Shown here piece by piece: positions 16,958-25,334 of a stretch of 64,000 nucleotides of DNA. Numbering within the stretch: position 1 is the first letter of the stretch; the number at the start of each line of letters is the position of its first letter. A model generated the notes under the pieces. It had not been told where the DNA came from, ran no database searches, and worked only from the letters and a program-made list of their open reading frames with translations. The DNA is taken from NCBI GenBank assembly GCA_036262035.1, contig DATAJS010000018.1:124001-188000 (forward strand). The letters are read 5' to 3'. Origin of the DNA: Burkholderiales bacterium (GTDB lineage: Bacteria; Pseudomonadota; Gammaproteobacteria; Burkholderiales; SG8-41). The position numbers were made by a program, and so were the translations under genes.

Positions 16958-17584
16958 ATGGCTGACCTAGCCGACAAAGTAAAAGAACTCGCTGCGATTG
17001 CTGCGCTCGTTCCGGAGAATCTGCAGGCGATATGTTTTGAGGTCCTTCTCAAAGACCACCTATCATCAGGTGCTAGCGGAACGCGGCCGTCGAATGAGGC
17101 GAAGGGGCAAGCCGCTGGAGCAGCTACCGTCGAACCAGTCGTGCCAGCGGCCAGTTTCGAGGAAGTAGCCAAGACACAGGCCGATTTGACCCTAGCGGAC
17201 CTTCATGTGAAGGCGCGCAAATTCCTAGAAAAATACGGACTTTCGATCGCTGAGATCAATAATCTCTTCTACAAGGAAGGCACGGAGATCAAACCCTTGT
17301 ATGAAGACCTCAAGACGACGCGGATGTCGGAGGCACAGATTCGCGTTACGCTTTTTCAGGCCCTGCGGCGGGGACTGTCCGATGGCGAGTTCACCGCCCA
17401 AATCGAGAATGTTCGAGCGGAATGTCGGGATCGCAAGGCGTTAGACGGCGCGAACTTCGCTGCCAACTACAAGAACAACAATTCGCTGTTTGATTTTGAC
17501 AAATACGATAAGGACACCAAGATCCTCCGATTATCGGAGGATGGGAGGAAAGAGCTAGCGCAGCTCATTAAAGAACTACAGTAG
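16958..17584 (+). CDS. Uncharacterised accessory protein, partner of HEPN-like protein
   Basis: A 208-residue protein with a helical N-terminus (1-32), an Ala/Gly/Pro-rich linker at about 38-75, and a helical C-terminal domain (about 78-208). The end of that domain, LSEDGRKELAQLIKEL, resembles the last strand-helix of a winged-helix fold. An N-F-A-A-N-Y-K-N-N-N segment precedes it. The ATG has GGGAGGATCG upstream. Its stop lies five bases before the GTG of the HEPN-like gene, so the two form a unit. I do not recognise a named family; the two-gene layout is reminiscent of toxin-antitoxin or abortive-infection pairs. Confidence 0.7.
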   Translation: MADLADKVKELAAIAALVPENLQAICFEVLLKDHLSSGASGTRPSNEAKGQAAGAATVEPVVPAASFEEVAKTQADLTLADLHVKARKFLEKYGLSIAEINNLFYKEGTEIKPLYEDLKTTRMSEAQIRVTLFQALRRGLSDGEFTAQIENVRAECRDRKALDGANFAANYKNNNSLFDFDKYDKDTKILRLSEDGRKELAQLIKELQ

Positions 17585-17589
17585 TTACC

Positions 17590-18396
17590 GTGGAACAAGA
17601 GCTGACGCAACTGCTCGACGACCTTAAGGGCCTTCGCAAACTTGCGAAGGCTGAGAGAGTCGCGCAAATCGGGAAAAAAGCAATTCGAAACCGAGCCAAC
17701 GACCTGGGTTCTCGGTGGCATCGCAATCTTCGTCCGAAACTGCAGTCAGCGATCCCAGCTGAGATTTGCGATCGTTACGACGCGGCGTTCACCCGGCTGA
17801 TCAAACTCAGCGGGCCATATAACCTCCGTGCGAGTTATCTCGAGACGCTGAACTCGCTCATCACACCGTTTCGAGATGATCTTATTATCCCCGCCAAACA
17901 AGGCGCGCTTTCAGCTCCAAATCCAAGTGCGTTCGATAGCTTCTTTGCTGCGCTCGTGAATCCGGAAGAGAGCGACTATTTGAAGGAAGCGATCGCATGT
18001 GCAAGAGCGGGATACTTTCGTGCTGCGACTGTCCTGGGCTGGAGTGCGGCTGTCGATCGAGTTCACCGCAAGGTAGAAGCGCTCGGCTTCCGGCAGTTCA
18101 ACGTTGCCTCTGCTCAGATGGCAAGTCAGCAGGCAGGACGGTATAAGAGGTTCAACCAAGTCCAGAACGTTAACAGCATCAGTGAAATGCGAGAAGTATT
18201 CGACACCATTGTGTTATGGATCATTGAAGGCATGGGGCTCATCGACTCCAATCAGCACACTCGCCTTAGAAGCTGCTTCGACATGAGGTGTCAGTGTGCG
18301 CATCCGGGAGATGCGCCCATCACGCAATTCAATCTATTATCTTTCTTCTCCGATCTCGACCAGATCATTTTCAGTAATTCCAAGTTCAAACTCTGA
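17590..18396 (+). CDS. HEPN-like domain protein (putative RNase effector)
   Basis: A 268-residue helical protein starting with GTG, five bases after the upstream gene. The C-terminal half (about 130-268) looks like a HEPN domain. A first long helix is EAIACARAGYFRAATVLGWS, and late in the protein comes RCQCAHPGDAPIT, in which Arg233 and His238 form the RX4-6H motif used by HEPN ribonucleases. It is followed by a final helix with FFSDLDQIIF. HEPN RNases act in toxin-antitoxin, Abi and CRISPR-linked defence. The N-terminal half is basic and helical and of unknown function. HEPN assignment is from the pattern only, without a profile search. Confidence 0.7.
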   Translation: MEQELTQLLDDLKGLRKLAKAERVAQIGKKAIRNRANDLGSRWHRNLRPKLQSAIPAEICDRYDAAFTRLIKLSGPYNLRASYLETLNSLITPFRDDLIIPAKQGALSAPNPSAFDSFFAALVNPEESDYLKEAIACARAGYFRAATVLGWSAAVDRVHRKVEALGFRQFNVASAQMASQQAGRYKRFNQVQNVNSISEMREVFDTIVLWIIEGMGLIDSNQHTRLRSCFDMRCQCAHPGDAPITQFNLLSFFSDLDQIIFSNSKFKL

Positions 18397-18447
18397 GACA
18401 ACGGATTTCTTGGGATTTGACGACGCTGGGGAAGCTGAGGTGGTGAA

Positions 18448-18570
18448 GTGAAGGAAGAAGCCACAACAACAGATCCGACGCGTGGCCACAACACGTTCGA
18501 GGAATTTGCGGCGTCATTACCAGACGTATCACGTGATCAAGCCGAGGCGGTTTGGGAATTTTTCCGTTGA
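18448..18570 (+). CDS. 40-residue small protein
   Basis: A GTG-started ORF of 40 codons preceded by GAGGTGG at a good distance. The product is acidic in its second half (FEEFAASLPDVSRDQAEAVW). It lies between the HEPN-like gene and the membrane protein gene, 51 bp after the former. It could be a small antitoxin or accessory peptide; nothing specific is recognised. Evidence is limited to start signal, position and the lack of another use for this stretch. Confidence 0.4.
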   Translation: MKEEATTTDPTRGHNTFEEFAASLPDVSRDQAEAVWEFFR

Positions 18571-18591
18571 CCGCAAGGTACCACAGCAGTC

Positions 18592-19200
18592 ATGCACCCG
18601 GCCTCGGTAAATGCGAGCGCTAAGAAGCGTACCGGTAGTCGCTGGATGGCCGTCGCGGCTATTGCCGCGTGGATCGTCGTGGGGCTAGTCGCGAGCGTAC
18701 AAAAGACACTTGCCGCGCTTCTTGGCATTGTCGCCTACGGCGTGTCAATCCACGCTGTTTACGAATACTCCAGAAGCCATTGCTCTAGTACAGCACGTGA
18801 GATCCCGACAAGAGTGTCGATCGTAATCGCGTTGTGGCTTGCTCTACATTTTTTACCGTTTGAGCTGCGCGAACGCGCGTTGCTGAGACTGTATAACCAT
18901 GCCGAGACCCACGGCTGGTTTGTCGCTGTTATGTTCGCATGGGGTATTATTTGCATCGCCTTATTTCTCGACAAGACCAAAAACGCACGCGCAAAAGCAA
19001 CTTCGCTGATTTTTGTTCCGCTCGTGTGTTTTCTTGCCTTCGGCGTAATCCACGGCGCTCTGCCTGAAGGCTCTGGTCCCTTCTACTTTCTTGGCGGCAT
19101 TCTGGTCGCTTACGTGGCGGTATTTATCTCGAGTCACCTCGCGGAAGAACTCGAGGCGCGTTTTGTGCGTAAGCCCCCTTCTAGCGAGGATCCGACGTGA
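18592..19200 (+). CDS. Uncharacterised integral membrane protein
   Basis: A 202-residue protein with about five hydrophobic segments (near residues 19-35, 38-54, 72-88, 107-122, 130-147 and 160-180, of which one may be short). A charged C-terminus ELEARFVRKPPSSEDP would lie in the cytoplasm. It begins 21 bp after the 40-codon ORF. Codon use and base composition match the other island genes and not the chromosome. No named family recognised. In defence islands, membrane proteins next to RNase-like proteins often act as effectors, but here that is speculation. Confidence 0.65.
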   Translation: MHPASVNASAKKRTGSRWMAVAAIAAWIVVGLVASVQKTLAALLGIVAYGVSIHAVYEYSRSHCSSTAREIPTRVSIVIALWLALHFLPFELRERALLRLYNHAETHGWFVAVMFAWGIICIALFLDKTKNARAKATSLIFVPLVCFLAFGVIHGALPEGSGPFYFLGGILVAYVAVFISSHLAEELEARFVRKPPSSEDPT

Positions 19201-19395
19201 CGTCCAACGATTCGTCCGGGCGGAGCGCCCGGCAGCGTTGCTGCCGCGCGCCCTCCTCGGCTCGCTCCTCGGCGCCCGCTCAACGTGATCGCTAGCGCCA
19301 GCGGAACATCCGCTTCTGGCCGGGAGCACGCGCTCGACCGCGTGCCAGAAAGCGGCCGCACGTCTTGATCGATGCGGCCGCCCCCGCAAGCCAGG
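19201..19395. other. Gene-free tract with hairpins
   Basis: First part of the 1,002-bp gene-free stretch before ppc. It contains GC-rich inverted elements such as GGGCGGAGCGCCC near 19218 and CGGCCGC...GCGGCCG near 19355-19378. Position 19202 onward has a GTCCAAC and 19395 a GTTAGAT, which match integron attC core consensus words but are about 190 bp apart. I see no coding sequence. Confidence 0.4.
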
Positions 19396-19560
19396 TTAGA
19401 TTTCGGTTTGCCCGGAAATCTTAAGCGCGTCGTCGACCTCGACTCCGAGATATCGGACAGTGCTCTCCAACTTCGTATGACCAAGCAACATGTTAACCAA
19501 AGGTAATTGGCGTAACGGCCTCGCTCCCATGGCTGGAATCAACGGCACGAAACAAACCGC
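19396..19560 (-). pseudogene. C-terminal remnant of a tyrosine recombinase (integrase)
   Basis: The minus strand reads, in frame and up to a TAA at 19398-19396, LVNMLLGHTKLESTVRYLG followed by VEVDDALKISGQTEI. The LGH motif and the VRY tyrosine are the last two active-site elements of tyrosine recombinases. Upstream (towards 19560) the frame stays open only briefly and homology fades; the Arg-bearing and N-terminal parts are absent. It points towards the island interior and lies just inside the right inverted repeat. It indicates that an integrase-carrying element once inserted here. Confidence 0.8.
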
Positions 19561-19598
19561 ACACGCCACGGGAGCCGGTGATCGCGAAGGGCGGCTTA

Positions 19599-20093
19599 GG
19601 GTCGGAAGTTCGGGTTCGCCTCATCGAGAAGCTTCCGTTCCGAATCGGTTGCACGGCTGACCGGCAGGTAACCAGTTCATTCCAGACCGGAACGACGCGC
19701 GGTGGAACGGCGGCACTGGCCGAGGAGCAGTCATTGCCGCAAGCGACGTTAACCGTCCGAAGTTGGCCGACAGCGGCACCTGCAAGTTTGTGCGATCGCT
19801 TTTCTCCCCCAGCACAAGCGACGGGTCGGGCACGGGCTTTGAGCCCGTGAAGGCGTCCGAGGAGCGCAGACGAGGGCGGGAATTCGACGAGGACTGTCGA
19901 GCTTCCCCGGTGGTTACAAGCGCGATGCTCTCACCGAGTTGATGGGCGGTTGATCGATAGTCGAGCCGGTGCGCGAGTTCCGCAGGAGCCGCCCTCGGCG
20001 AGCACCGCAGGGTCGCGCACGCGCATGCGTGCGCGCCAACCGCTACGCAGCGCAGCGCAGTAGCGGCGCCTGGGTCGGGCGAGAAGGCCGTGC
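19599..20093 (-). repeat. Right long inverted repeat of the accessory island
   Basis: Opposite-strand partner of 14111-14595. The outer 117 bp (19977-20093) are 97 percent identical to the left copy; 19835-19880 is also near-identical, and the part nearest the island interior is diverged. It ends about 110 bp before the ppc stop codon. It is non-coding as far as I can see. Confidence 0.85.
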
Positions 20094-20142
20094 GCGACTC
20101 GGCGCGAGGGTGTGATGATTACGGGTCACTTCAAGGCGGCGT

Positions 20143-20190
20143 TCACCCTTCGACTTCGGCCCCTTCGGCCTACGCTCAGGGCGAACGGTT
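20143..20190. repeat. Dispersed hairpin repeat (TTCGAC...CTCAGGGCGAACGG type)
   Basis: Reads GTTCACCCTTCGACTTCGGC and then CTACGCTCAGGGCGAACGG, with complementary ends. It is of a common proteobacterial intergenic repeat type and lies just downstream of ppc, where it could act as a transcript end. Confidence 0.65.
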
Positions 20191-20202
20191 GGCGATGCTT
20201 CG

Positions 20203-23043
20203 TCAGCCGGTACTTTGCATCGCCGCCGCGATCCCCATGATCGACAGCAGCATCGCGTCCTGCCACACAGCGTCAGGCTCGGCTTCCGTGTCGAGGCGCT
20301 CGAGCAGCGCGACCTGCAACATCGACAGCGGGCGCAGCGCGGGATTGCGCAGCGCGACGGTCTGACGCACGACCGGCGCGTGGCCGAGGAGCTCGTCCTG
20401 CTCGGTGATGCGCAGCACCCATACTCTCGACAGCGCGTGCTCGGCGGCGAGCGTGTCGTGGATGCGCTCGCCGAGCTCGCGCGGCTCGACGCGCGCGGCA
20501 TACCATGTGGCGGTGTCGATGTCGGCGCGCAGCAGCTCGAGCTGGGCGTTGTTGACCACCATCCTGAAGAACAGCCACTCGCGGTACATGCCGGCGAGCA
20601 GCTCGACGTTGCCCGGGCTGTCTTCGGCGAACGCCTGTAAAGCGCTCCCGAGGCCGTACCAGCCGGGCACGACATAGCGGCTCTGCACCCACGCGAACAC
20701 CCAGGGAATCGCGCGCAGCGCTTCTACGCTGGTGAGCTTGCGCGAGCGCGACGCGGGGCGCGAGGCGATCGGCAGGCGGCTGATGTACTTGATCGGCGTC
20801 GCCTGAGCGTAGAACTCCCAGAACTGCGGATCGTCGTGCACCAGCGCGCGATAGACCTCGAGCGAGCGCGCCGCCATCTTCTGCAGCGCATCCAGCCATT
20901 CGGGCTTCACGTCGGGTTGCGACGTGTGCTCGCTCGCCGCGAGCAGCGCCGCGCTGACGATCTGCTCCATGTGACGATGGCCGAGCGGCGGCACGCCGTA
21001 GCGGAACGAGATGACCTCGCCCTGCTCGGTGAAGCGTATGCGCCCGTCGAAGCTGCCGGGCGGCTGCGACAGGATGGCGCGGTTCGCGCGTCCGCCGCCG
21101 CGCCCCACCGTGCCGCCGCGGCCGTGGAAGAAGCGCACCGCTACACCGGCATCGGCGCACGCGCGCGCGAGCCTCGCCTGCGTGTCGTAGAGCGTGAGGT
21201 TCGCCGCGAGGAAGCCGCCGTCCTTGCTGCTGTCGGAGTAGCCGAGCATGATCTCCTGGAACGTCCCGCGCGCTGCGAGGTGCAGCCGATACGCGGGCTC
21301 CTCGAACAGCTCGCGCACGAGCTTCTCGCAGCCTTTGAGGTCGTCGATCGTCTCGAACAGGGGCACGACGTCGATATCGCTCGTCAGCAGCGGCCCGCTC
21401 TCCTCCGCTTTCCAGCGCACGAGGCCCGCTTCCTTCGCCAACAGCACCACTTCGAGGATGTCGGAGACGCCGTGCGTCATGCTGATGATGTAGGTGTCGA
21501 CCGAGTCGGCGGAGAGATGGCGCTGCGCTTCGCGCACCACGCGGAAGACGTCGAGGACGCTCCTCACCTGATCGGACAGCGCCTGCTCGGGCGCGAGCAG
21601 CGGTCGCGGATTGCGGATCTCGCGCGAGAGCAGGCGGACCTTCTCGTCCTCGGGCATCTCCTCGTAGCTCGCGCCCGGCCCGATCAGCCCCGCGGCGCGC
21701 AGCATCTCCTCGAGCGCCGCGGAGTGCTCCTCGCTGTGCTGGCGGATGTCGAGCGCCGCGAGCTGGAAGCCGAAGCTCATCACCTGCGAGACCAGGCGCG
21801 CGAGCGGTCCTGCGTCCGCGAGCACCGCACCGCGGTTCTCGCGCAGGCTTCTCCGGATGAGCTGCAAGTCGTCGAGCAGCGCGCGCTCGGTCGCATACGC
21901 GGCAGCCGGCGGCACCGCGTTCGCGCGCGCGGCGTGCATGTCGGACAGCGTGTCGAGCCGCTCTACGGTCGCGATCAGCCGCGCGCCGACGTAGACGAGC
22001 TTCAGCGCGTACGGCTCCAAGCGATAGCGGCGCAGCTCTGCGGCGGTGAGCGGTACGAGGTGTCCGTCGGCTTCCAGCGATTGCAGCAGCTCGTCGCTCG
22101 CCGCGACCAGCCGCGTGCTCTGGGTAAGGTCGCGGCGCAGCGCCTCGACCTCGCCGATGTAGTGCCGCAGGATACGCGCCTTGTGACGCCGCAGCGTCTC
22201 CCACGTGATCGCCGCGGTGACGTTGGGATTGCCGTCGCGGTCGCCGCCGACCCACGAGCGATAGCGCACGAAGCGGCCGATGCGGAAAGCCTCGCCGGGA
22301 TACGCGTGCGCGAGCGCGGTGCGCAGGTCCTCGTGCAGCCACGCGACGATGTCGAAGATCGACTTTTCGAAAAAATAGAGCGTGTTGGTCGCCTCGTCGA
22401 CGACGGTGAGCTGCGAAGCCCGCAGCTCGTCGGTCTGCCATAACAGGGTCAGCTCGCGCGCGAGCTCGCGCTCGGCCGACGCGTGGGCAGCGAGCGGCGC
22501 GTCGAGGCGCGGCGCGTCGCGCGGCAGGGCGCGCTCGACCAGCGCGTCGCCGATGCTCTGCAGCTTGTCGAGCACCGAGCGGCGGCGCGCCTCGGTCGGG
22601 TGCGCGGTCAGCGTGGGACAGACGTCGAGCCGGTCGATGAGCGCCTGCATCTGGGGCGCCGATACGCCGGCGCCGCGCAGCGTATCGACCGCGTCGGCGA
22701 TCGACTCGGTCCTCGGAGCAGCGCCGCCGCGCACCTGGCGCTCGCAGTTCACGCGCACGATCTCCTTCTGCTCCGCGGTGTTCATGAGCTGGAAGAGCAG
22801 CGTGAAGGCGCGGATCACGCGCTGGAGCAATCGCGGGTCGCCGAGCTCGGGCATGCGCTGCAAAAGCGTGCGCGGATCGCTCGCGGTGTCGGCGTACAGC
22901 CGGCGCGCGAGATCGAGCACCGCGGTCTCGTCCTGCTCGGACAGCACCTGCCCGAGCAGGGCGTCCACGAGCGCGATGTCTTCGGACAGCGGGCCCGAGA
23001 GCGCGTGACGCTGCGGCTGGAGATCGAGGAAGCCCGGGTTCAA
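20203..23043 (-). CDS. ppc: Phosphoenolpyruvate carboxylase
   Basis: A full-length 946-residue PEP carboxylase, which makes oxaloacetate from PEP and bicarbonate and replenishes the TCA cycle. Signatures: LTAHPTEARRRSVLDK with catalytic His148, GGDRDGNPNVT, MLGYSDSSKDGG, FHGRGGTVGRGGGR, and the C-terminal GIAAAMQSTG that forms part of the active and regulatory site. The start is TTG at 23043, preceded by AAGGA seven bases upstream. No nearby in-frame ATG fits the conserved N-terminus. It is transcribed alone, towards the island. Confidence 0.96.
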   Translation of the reverse strand: MNPGFLDLQPQRHALSGPLSEDIALVDALLGQVLSEQDETAVLDLARRLYADTASDPRTLLQRMPELGDPRLLQRVIRAFTLLFQLMNTAEQKEIVRVNCERQVRGGAAPRTESIADAVDTLRGAGVSAPQMQALIDRLDVCPTLTAHPTEARRRSVLDKLQSIGDALVERALPRDAPRLDAPLAAHASAERELARELTLLWQTDELRASQLTVVDEATNTLYFFEKSIFDIVAWLHEDLRTALAHAYPGEAFRIGRFVRYRSWVGGDRDGNPNVTAAITWETLRRHKARILRHYIGEVEALRRDLTQSTRLVAASDELLQSLEADGHLVPLTAAELRRYRLEPYALKLVYVGARLIATVERLDTLSDMHAARANAVPPAAAYATERALLDDLQLIRRSLRENRGAVLADAGPLARLVSQVMSFGFQLAALDIRQHSEEHSAALEEMLRAAGLIGPGASYEEMPEDEKVRLLSREIRNPRPLLAPEQALSDQVRSVLDVFRVVREAQRHLSADSVDTYIISMTHGVSDILEVVLLAKEAGLVRWKAEESGPLLTSDIDVVPLFETIDDLKGCEKLVRELFEEPAYRLHLAARGTFQEIMLGYSDSSKDGGFLAANLTLYDTQARLARACADAGVAVRFFHGRGGTVGRGGGRANRAILSQPPGSFDGRIRFTEQGEVISFRYGVPPLGHRHMEQIVSAALLAASEHTSQPDVKPEWLDALQKMAARSLEVYRALVHDDPQFWEFYAQATPIKYISRLPIASRPASRSRKLTSVEALRAIPWVFAWVQSRYVVPGWYGLGSALQAFAEDSPGNVELLAGMYREWLFFRMVVNNAQLELLRADIDTATWYAARVEPRELGERIHDTLAAEHALSRVWVLRITEQDELLGHAPVVRQTVALRNPALRPLSMLQVALLERLDTEAEPDAVWQDAMLLSIMGIAAAMQSTG

Positions 23044-23144
23044 GCTTTTTCCTTGTGGCGTGAGCGCGTAGCCGGGTGCGGCAATGCAATACCCGTGCTC
23101 ACCCGCGTGCGCTATATTGCGCCCGGTTCATGACGGGAGAAATC

Positions 23145-23915
23145 ATGGAGGCCGCCCAAACCGCAACGACCGGAAAGCGCGCGTGGGCCTTGCTGGCCGC
23201 GCTGGTGGTGCCGCTCCTCGCGCTGCCGCTGCTGCCGCCGGTCGCGCAGGACCCGCACTATCACGCTTTCGCCGACGGCCGCACCGCCTGGGGCATCGCC
23301 AACTTCCAGAACGTCGCTTCGAACGTGGGCTTCCTGCTCGTCGGCAGCGTGGGGCTCCACTTCTGCGTTCGGCGCTGCCGCGACCTGTCGTGGGTCGTGT
23401 TCTTCGCCGCCGTCGTCCTGGTCACCTTCGGTTCGGCCTACTACCACCTGCTGCCGGGCGACGACCGGCTCGTATGGGACCGCCTGCCGATCACGGTCGC
23501 GCTCATGGCGCTGTTCACCGCGCTGATGAAAGAGCACCTGACGGTGCGGCGCGAGGGCTGGCTGCTCGCCGTCTCCATCGCGACCGGCGTCGCGAGCATC
23601 GCGTGGTGGCGCATCACCGGGGATCTCAAGCTCTACGTCTGGGTGCAGGCCGCGCCGTTCCTCGCGATCGCGGTGCTGCTCGCGCTCTACCGCGGCCGCT
23701 TTACCGGCCGCTACTGGCTCGCATACGGGCTGCTCTTCTACGCGCTCGCCAAGGTCGTCGAGTTCAGCGACGCGCGCATCTACGCGATGACCTCCGAAGC
23801 GACGAGCGGCCACGCGCTGAAGCACCTGCTCGCGGCGCTCGCACCGCTGTGCGTCTACTGGATGCTCAAGACCCGCGTGCCGTCGGAACGGCGGACGCCG
23901 GCGCCCGCCGCATGA
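23145..23915 (+). CDS. CREST/alkaline ceramidase-like membrane hydrolase
   Basis: A 256-residue protein with about seven hydrophobic segments and the CREST-superfamily pattern. Ser and His occur in FGSAYYHLLPG, Asp in LVWDRLP, and the paired histidines in SGHALKHLLAAL, which together would hold a zinc ion. The superfamily includes alkaline ceramidases and PAQR receptors, so membrane amide or lipid hydrolysis is likely. ATG 23145 is chosen because GGGAGA lies just upstream; an in-frame ATG at 23130 is possible. The stop overlaps the following gene's ATG as ATGA. Confidence 0.75.
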   Translation: MEAAQTATTGKRAWALLAALVVPLLALPLLPPVAQDPHYHAFADGRTAWGIANFQNVASNVGFLLVGSVGLHFCVRRCRDLSWVVFFAAVVLVTFGSAYYHLLPGDDRLVWDRLPITVALMALFTALMKEHLTVRREGWLLAVSIATGVASIAWWRITGDLKLYVWVQAAPFLAIAVLLALYRGRFTGRYWLAYGLLFYALAKVVEFSDARIYAMTSEATSGHALKHLLAALAPLCVYWMLKTRVPSERRTPAPAA

Positions 23916-25333
23916 GCGGCGCATCGCTGCGCACGCGCCGCCGTCGATTCCTGCTCTCCGCCGCCGCCCTGGCGGCCTGGCCGCGGCTGGCACGCACCGC
24001 CGAAGCGCACACCGTCAACGACGTCTCGCAGCTCAATCCGGTTCGGGTCGCCGGCGAGCGGCGGCCGCGCTCCACCGAGGACGTGCAGGAGATCGTGCGC
24101 GGCTCGCGCGGTCCGATCAGCATCGGCGGCGCGCGCTACAGCATGGGCGGGCAGATCGCCGAGCCGCGCTCCGTGCACGTCGACACGCGCGCGATGAACG
24201 CGGTGCTGCGCCTCGATGCGCAGACACGAGTGATCCGCGTGCAGGCCGGCGCGACGTGGCGCGACGTGCAGGACGTCATCGATCCTCTCGGACTGTCGGT
24301 GCGGATCATGCAGAGCTACAGCAACTTCACCGTGGGCGGCTCGATCGGCGTCAACTGCCACGGGCGTTACGTCGGGCGAGGTCCGCTCGTCAACGCACTG
24401 CGCTCGCTGCGCGTGGTCACCGCCCGCGGCGAAGCGATCGAGGCGAGCCGCGGGTCGAACGCCGATCTCTTCCGGGCGGTGGTCGGCGGCTATGGCGGCC
24501 TGGGCATCGTGACCGAAGCGGAGCTCGATCTCGGCTCCAACCTGCGCATCGGGAAGATCGTGCGCGACGTGCCGCTGGACGATTATCCCGCCTGGTTTCA
24601 CAGCGAGGTCGCGGCCAACCCGCACGCGGTCCTGCACAACGCCGATCTCGTCCCGCCGCGGTTCGCGACGCCGCGCGCGATCACGTGGGTGCGCAGCGAC
24701 AAGCCGCTGACGCGCGAAGAACGGCTCGTGCCGCGCGGGCTCCCGTACGAGCACGAGCAAAACGCCATCTGGGCGATCACCGAGTTGCCGGGCGGCGGCT
24801 TCCTGCGTCACGCCGAAGCGCAGCGCGCGCGGCGCGAGCCCGCCGTCGTGTGGCAGAACTACGAGGCGAGCCTGGACACCGCGTCCCTGGAGCCGCGATC
24901 CCGCCGCTTCTCCACCTATCTGTTGCAGGAGTACTTCATCCCGGTCGAGCGCTTCACGGCTTTCGCCCGCGTGCTGGCGCACGTGCTTGCGGCGGCGAAC
25001 GTGCAGGCGCTCAACGTTTCGATCCGCCATTCACCCGCGGACACGGTCTCGCTGCTGCGTTGGGCGCCGGGCGAGGTGTTCTCGTTCGTCCTCTATTACA
25101 AGCAGGCGACGACACGCAGCGCCGATCTCGACGCCGAACGCTGGACGCAGGCGCTCGTCTCGGCGGCGCTGCAGAACGGCGGGCGCCATTACCTGCCGTA
25201 CCGCCTCCATGCGACGCGCGAGCAGTTCGCCCGCGCCTATCCCGAGCACCGCACCTTCGCGCGAATCAAGGCCGAGTACGATCCGCAGCGGCGATTCCGC
25301 AACCTGCTGTGGGACAAATACCTGCCGCGGTGA
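23912..25333 (+). CDS. Tat-exported FAD-binding oxidoreductase (sugar-lactone oxidase type)
   Basis: A 473-residue protein. A twin-arginine signal (RRRRFLLSAAALAAW) precedes a PCMH-type FAD domain with GARYSMGGQ, VQAGATWRDVQDVIDPLG, FTVGGSIGVNCHGR and GGYGGLGIVTEAEL. The C-terminal half resembles the D-arabinono/L-gulono-1,4-lactone oxidase cap, ending RFRNLLWDKYL. It would oxidise an alcohol or lactone in the periplasm. The gene starts in a four-base overlap with the CREST gene, so both are likely coexpressed. It converges with the CoA-transferase gene with one base between stops. Confidence 0.85.
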   Translation: MSGASLRTRRRRFLLSAAALAAWPRLARTAEAHTVNDVSQLNPVRVAGERRPRSTEDVQEIVRGSRGPISIGGARYSMGGQIAEPRSVHVDTRAMNAVLRLDAQTRVIRVQAGATWRDVQDVIDPLGLSVRIMQSYSNFTVGGSIGVNCHGRYVGRGPLVNALRSLRVVTARGEAIEASRGSNADLFRAVVGGYGGLGIVTEAELDLGSNLRIGKIVRDVPLDDYPAWFHSEVAANPHAVLHNADLVPPRFATPRAITWVRSDKPLTREERLVPRGLPYEHEQNAIWAITELPGGGFLRHAEAQRARREPAVVWQNYEASLDTASLEPRSRRFSTYLLQEYFIPVERFTAFARVLAHVLAAANVQALNVSIRHSPADTVSLLRWAPGEVFSFVLYYKQATTRSADLDAERWTQALVSAALQNGGRHYLPYRLHATREQFARAYPEHRTFARIKAEYDPQRRFRNLLWDKYLPR

Positions 25334-25334
25334 T

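Noticed and set aside
19202-19400. Integron attC-like site (GTCCAAC ... GTTAGAT)
   Set aside because: The two core words fit the consensus but are about 190 bp apart, the inner L-boxes are not evident, and no integron integrase or cassette array is present. The GTTAGAT overlaps the integrase-relic stop codon.
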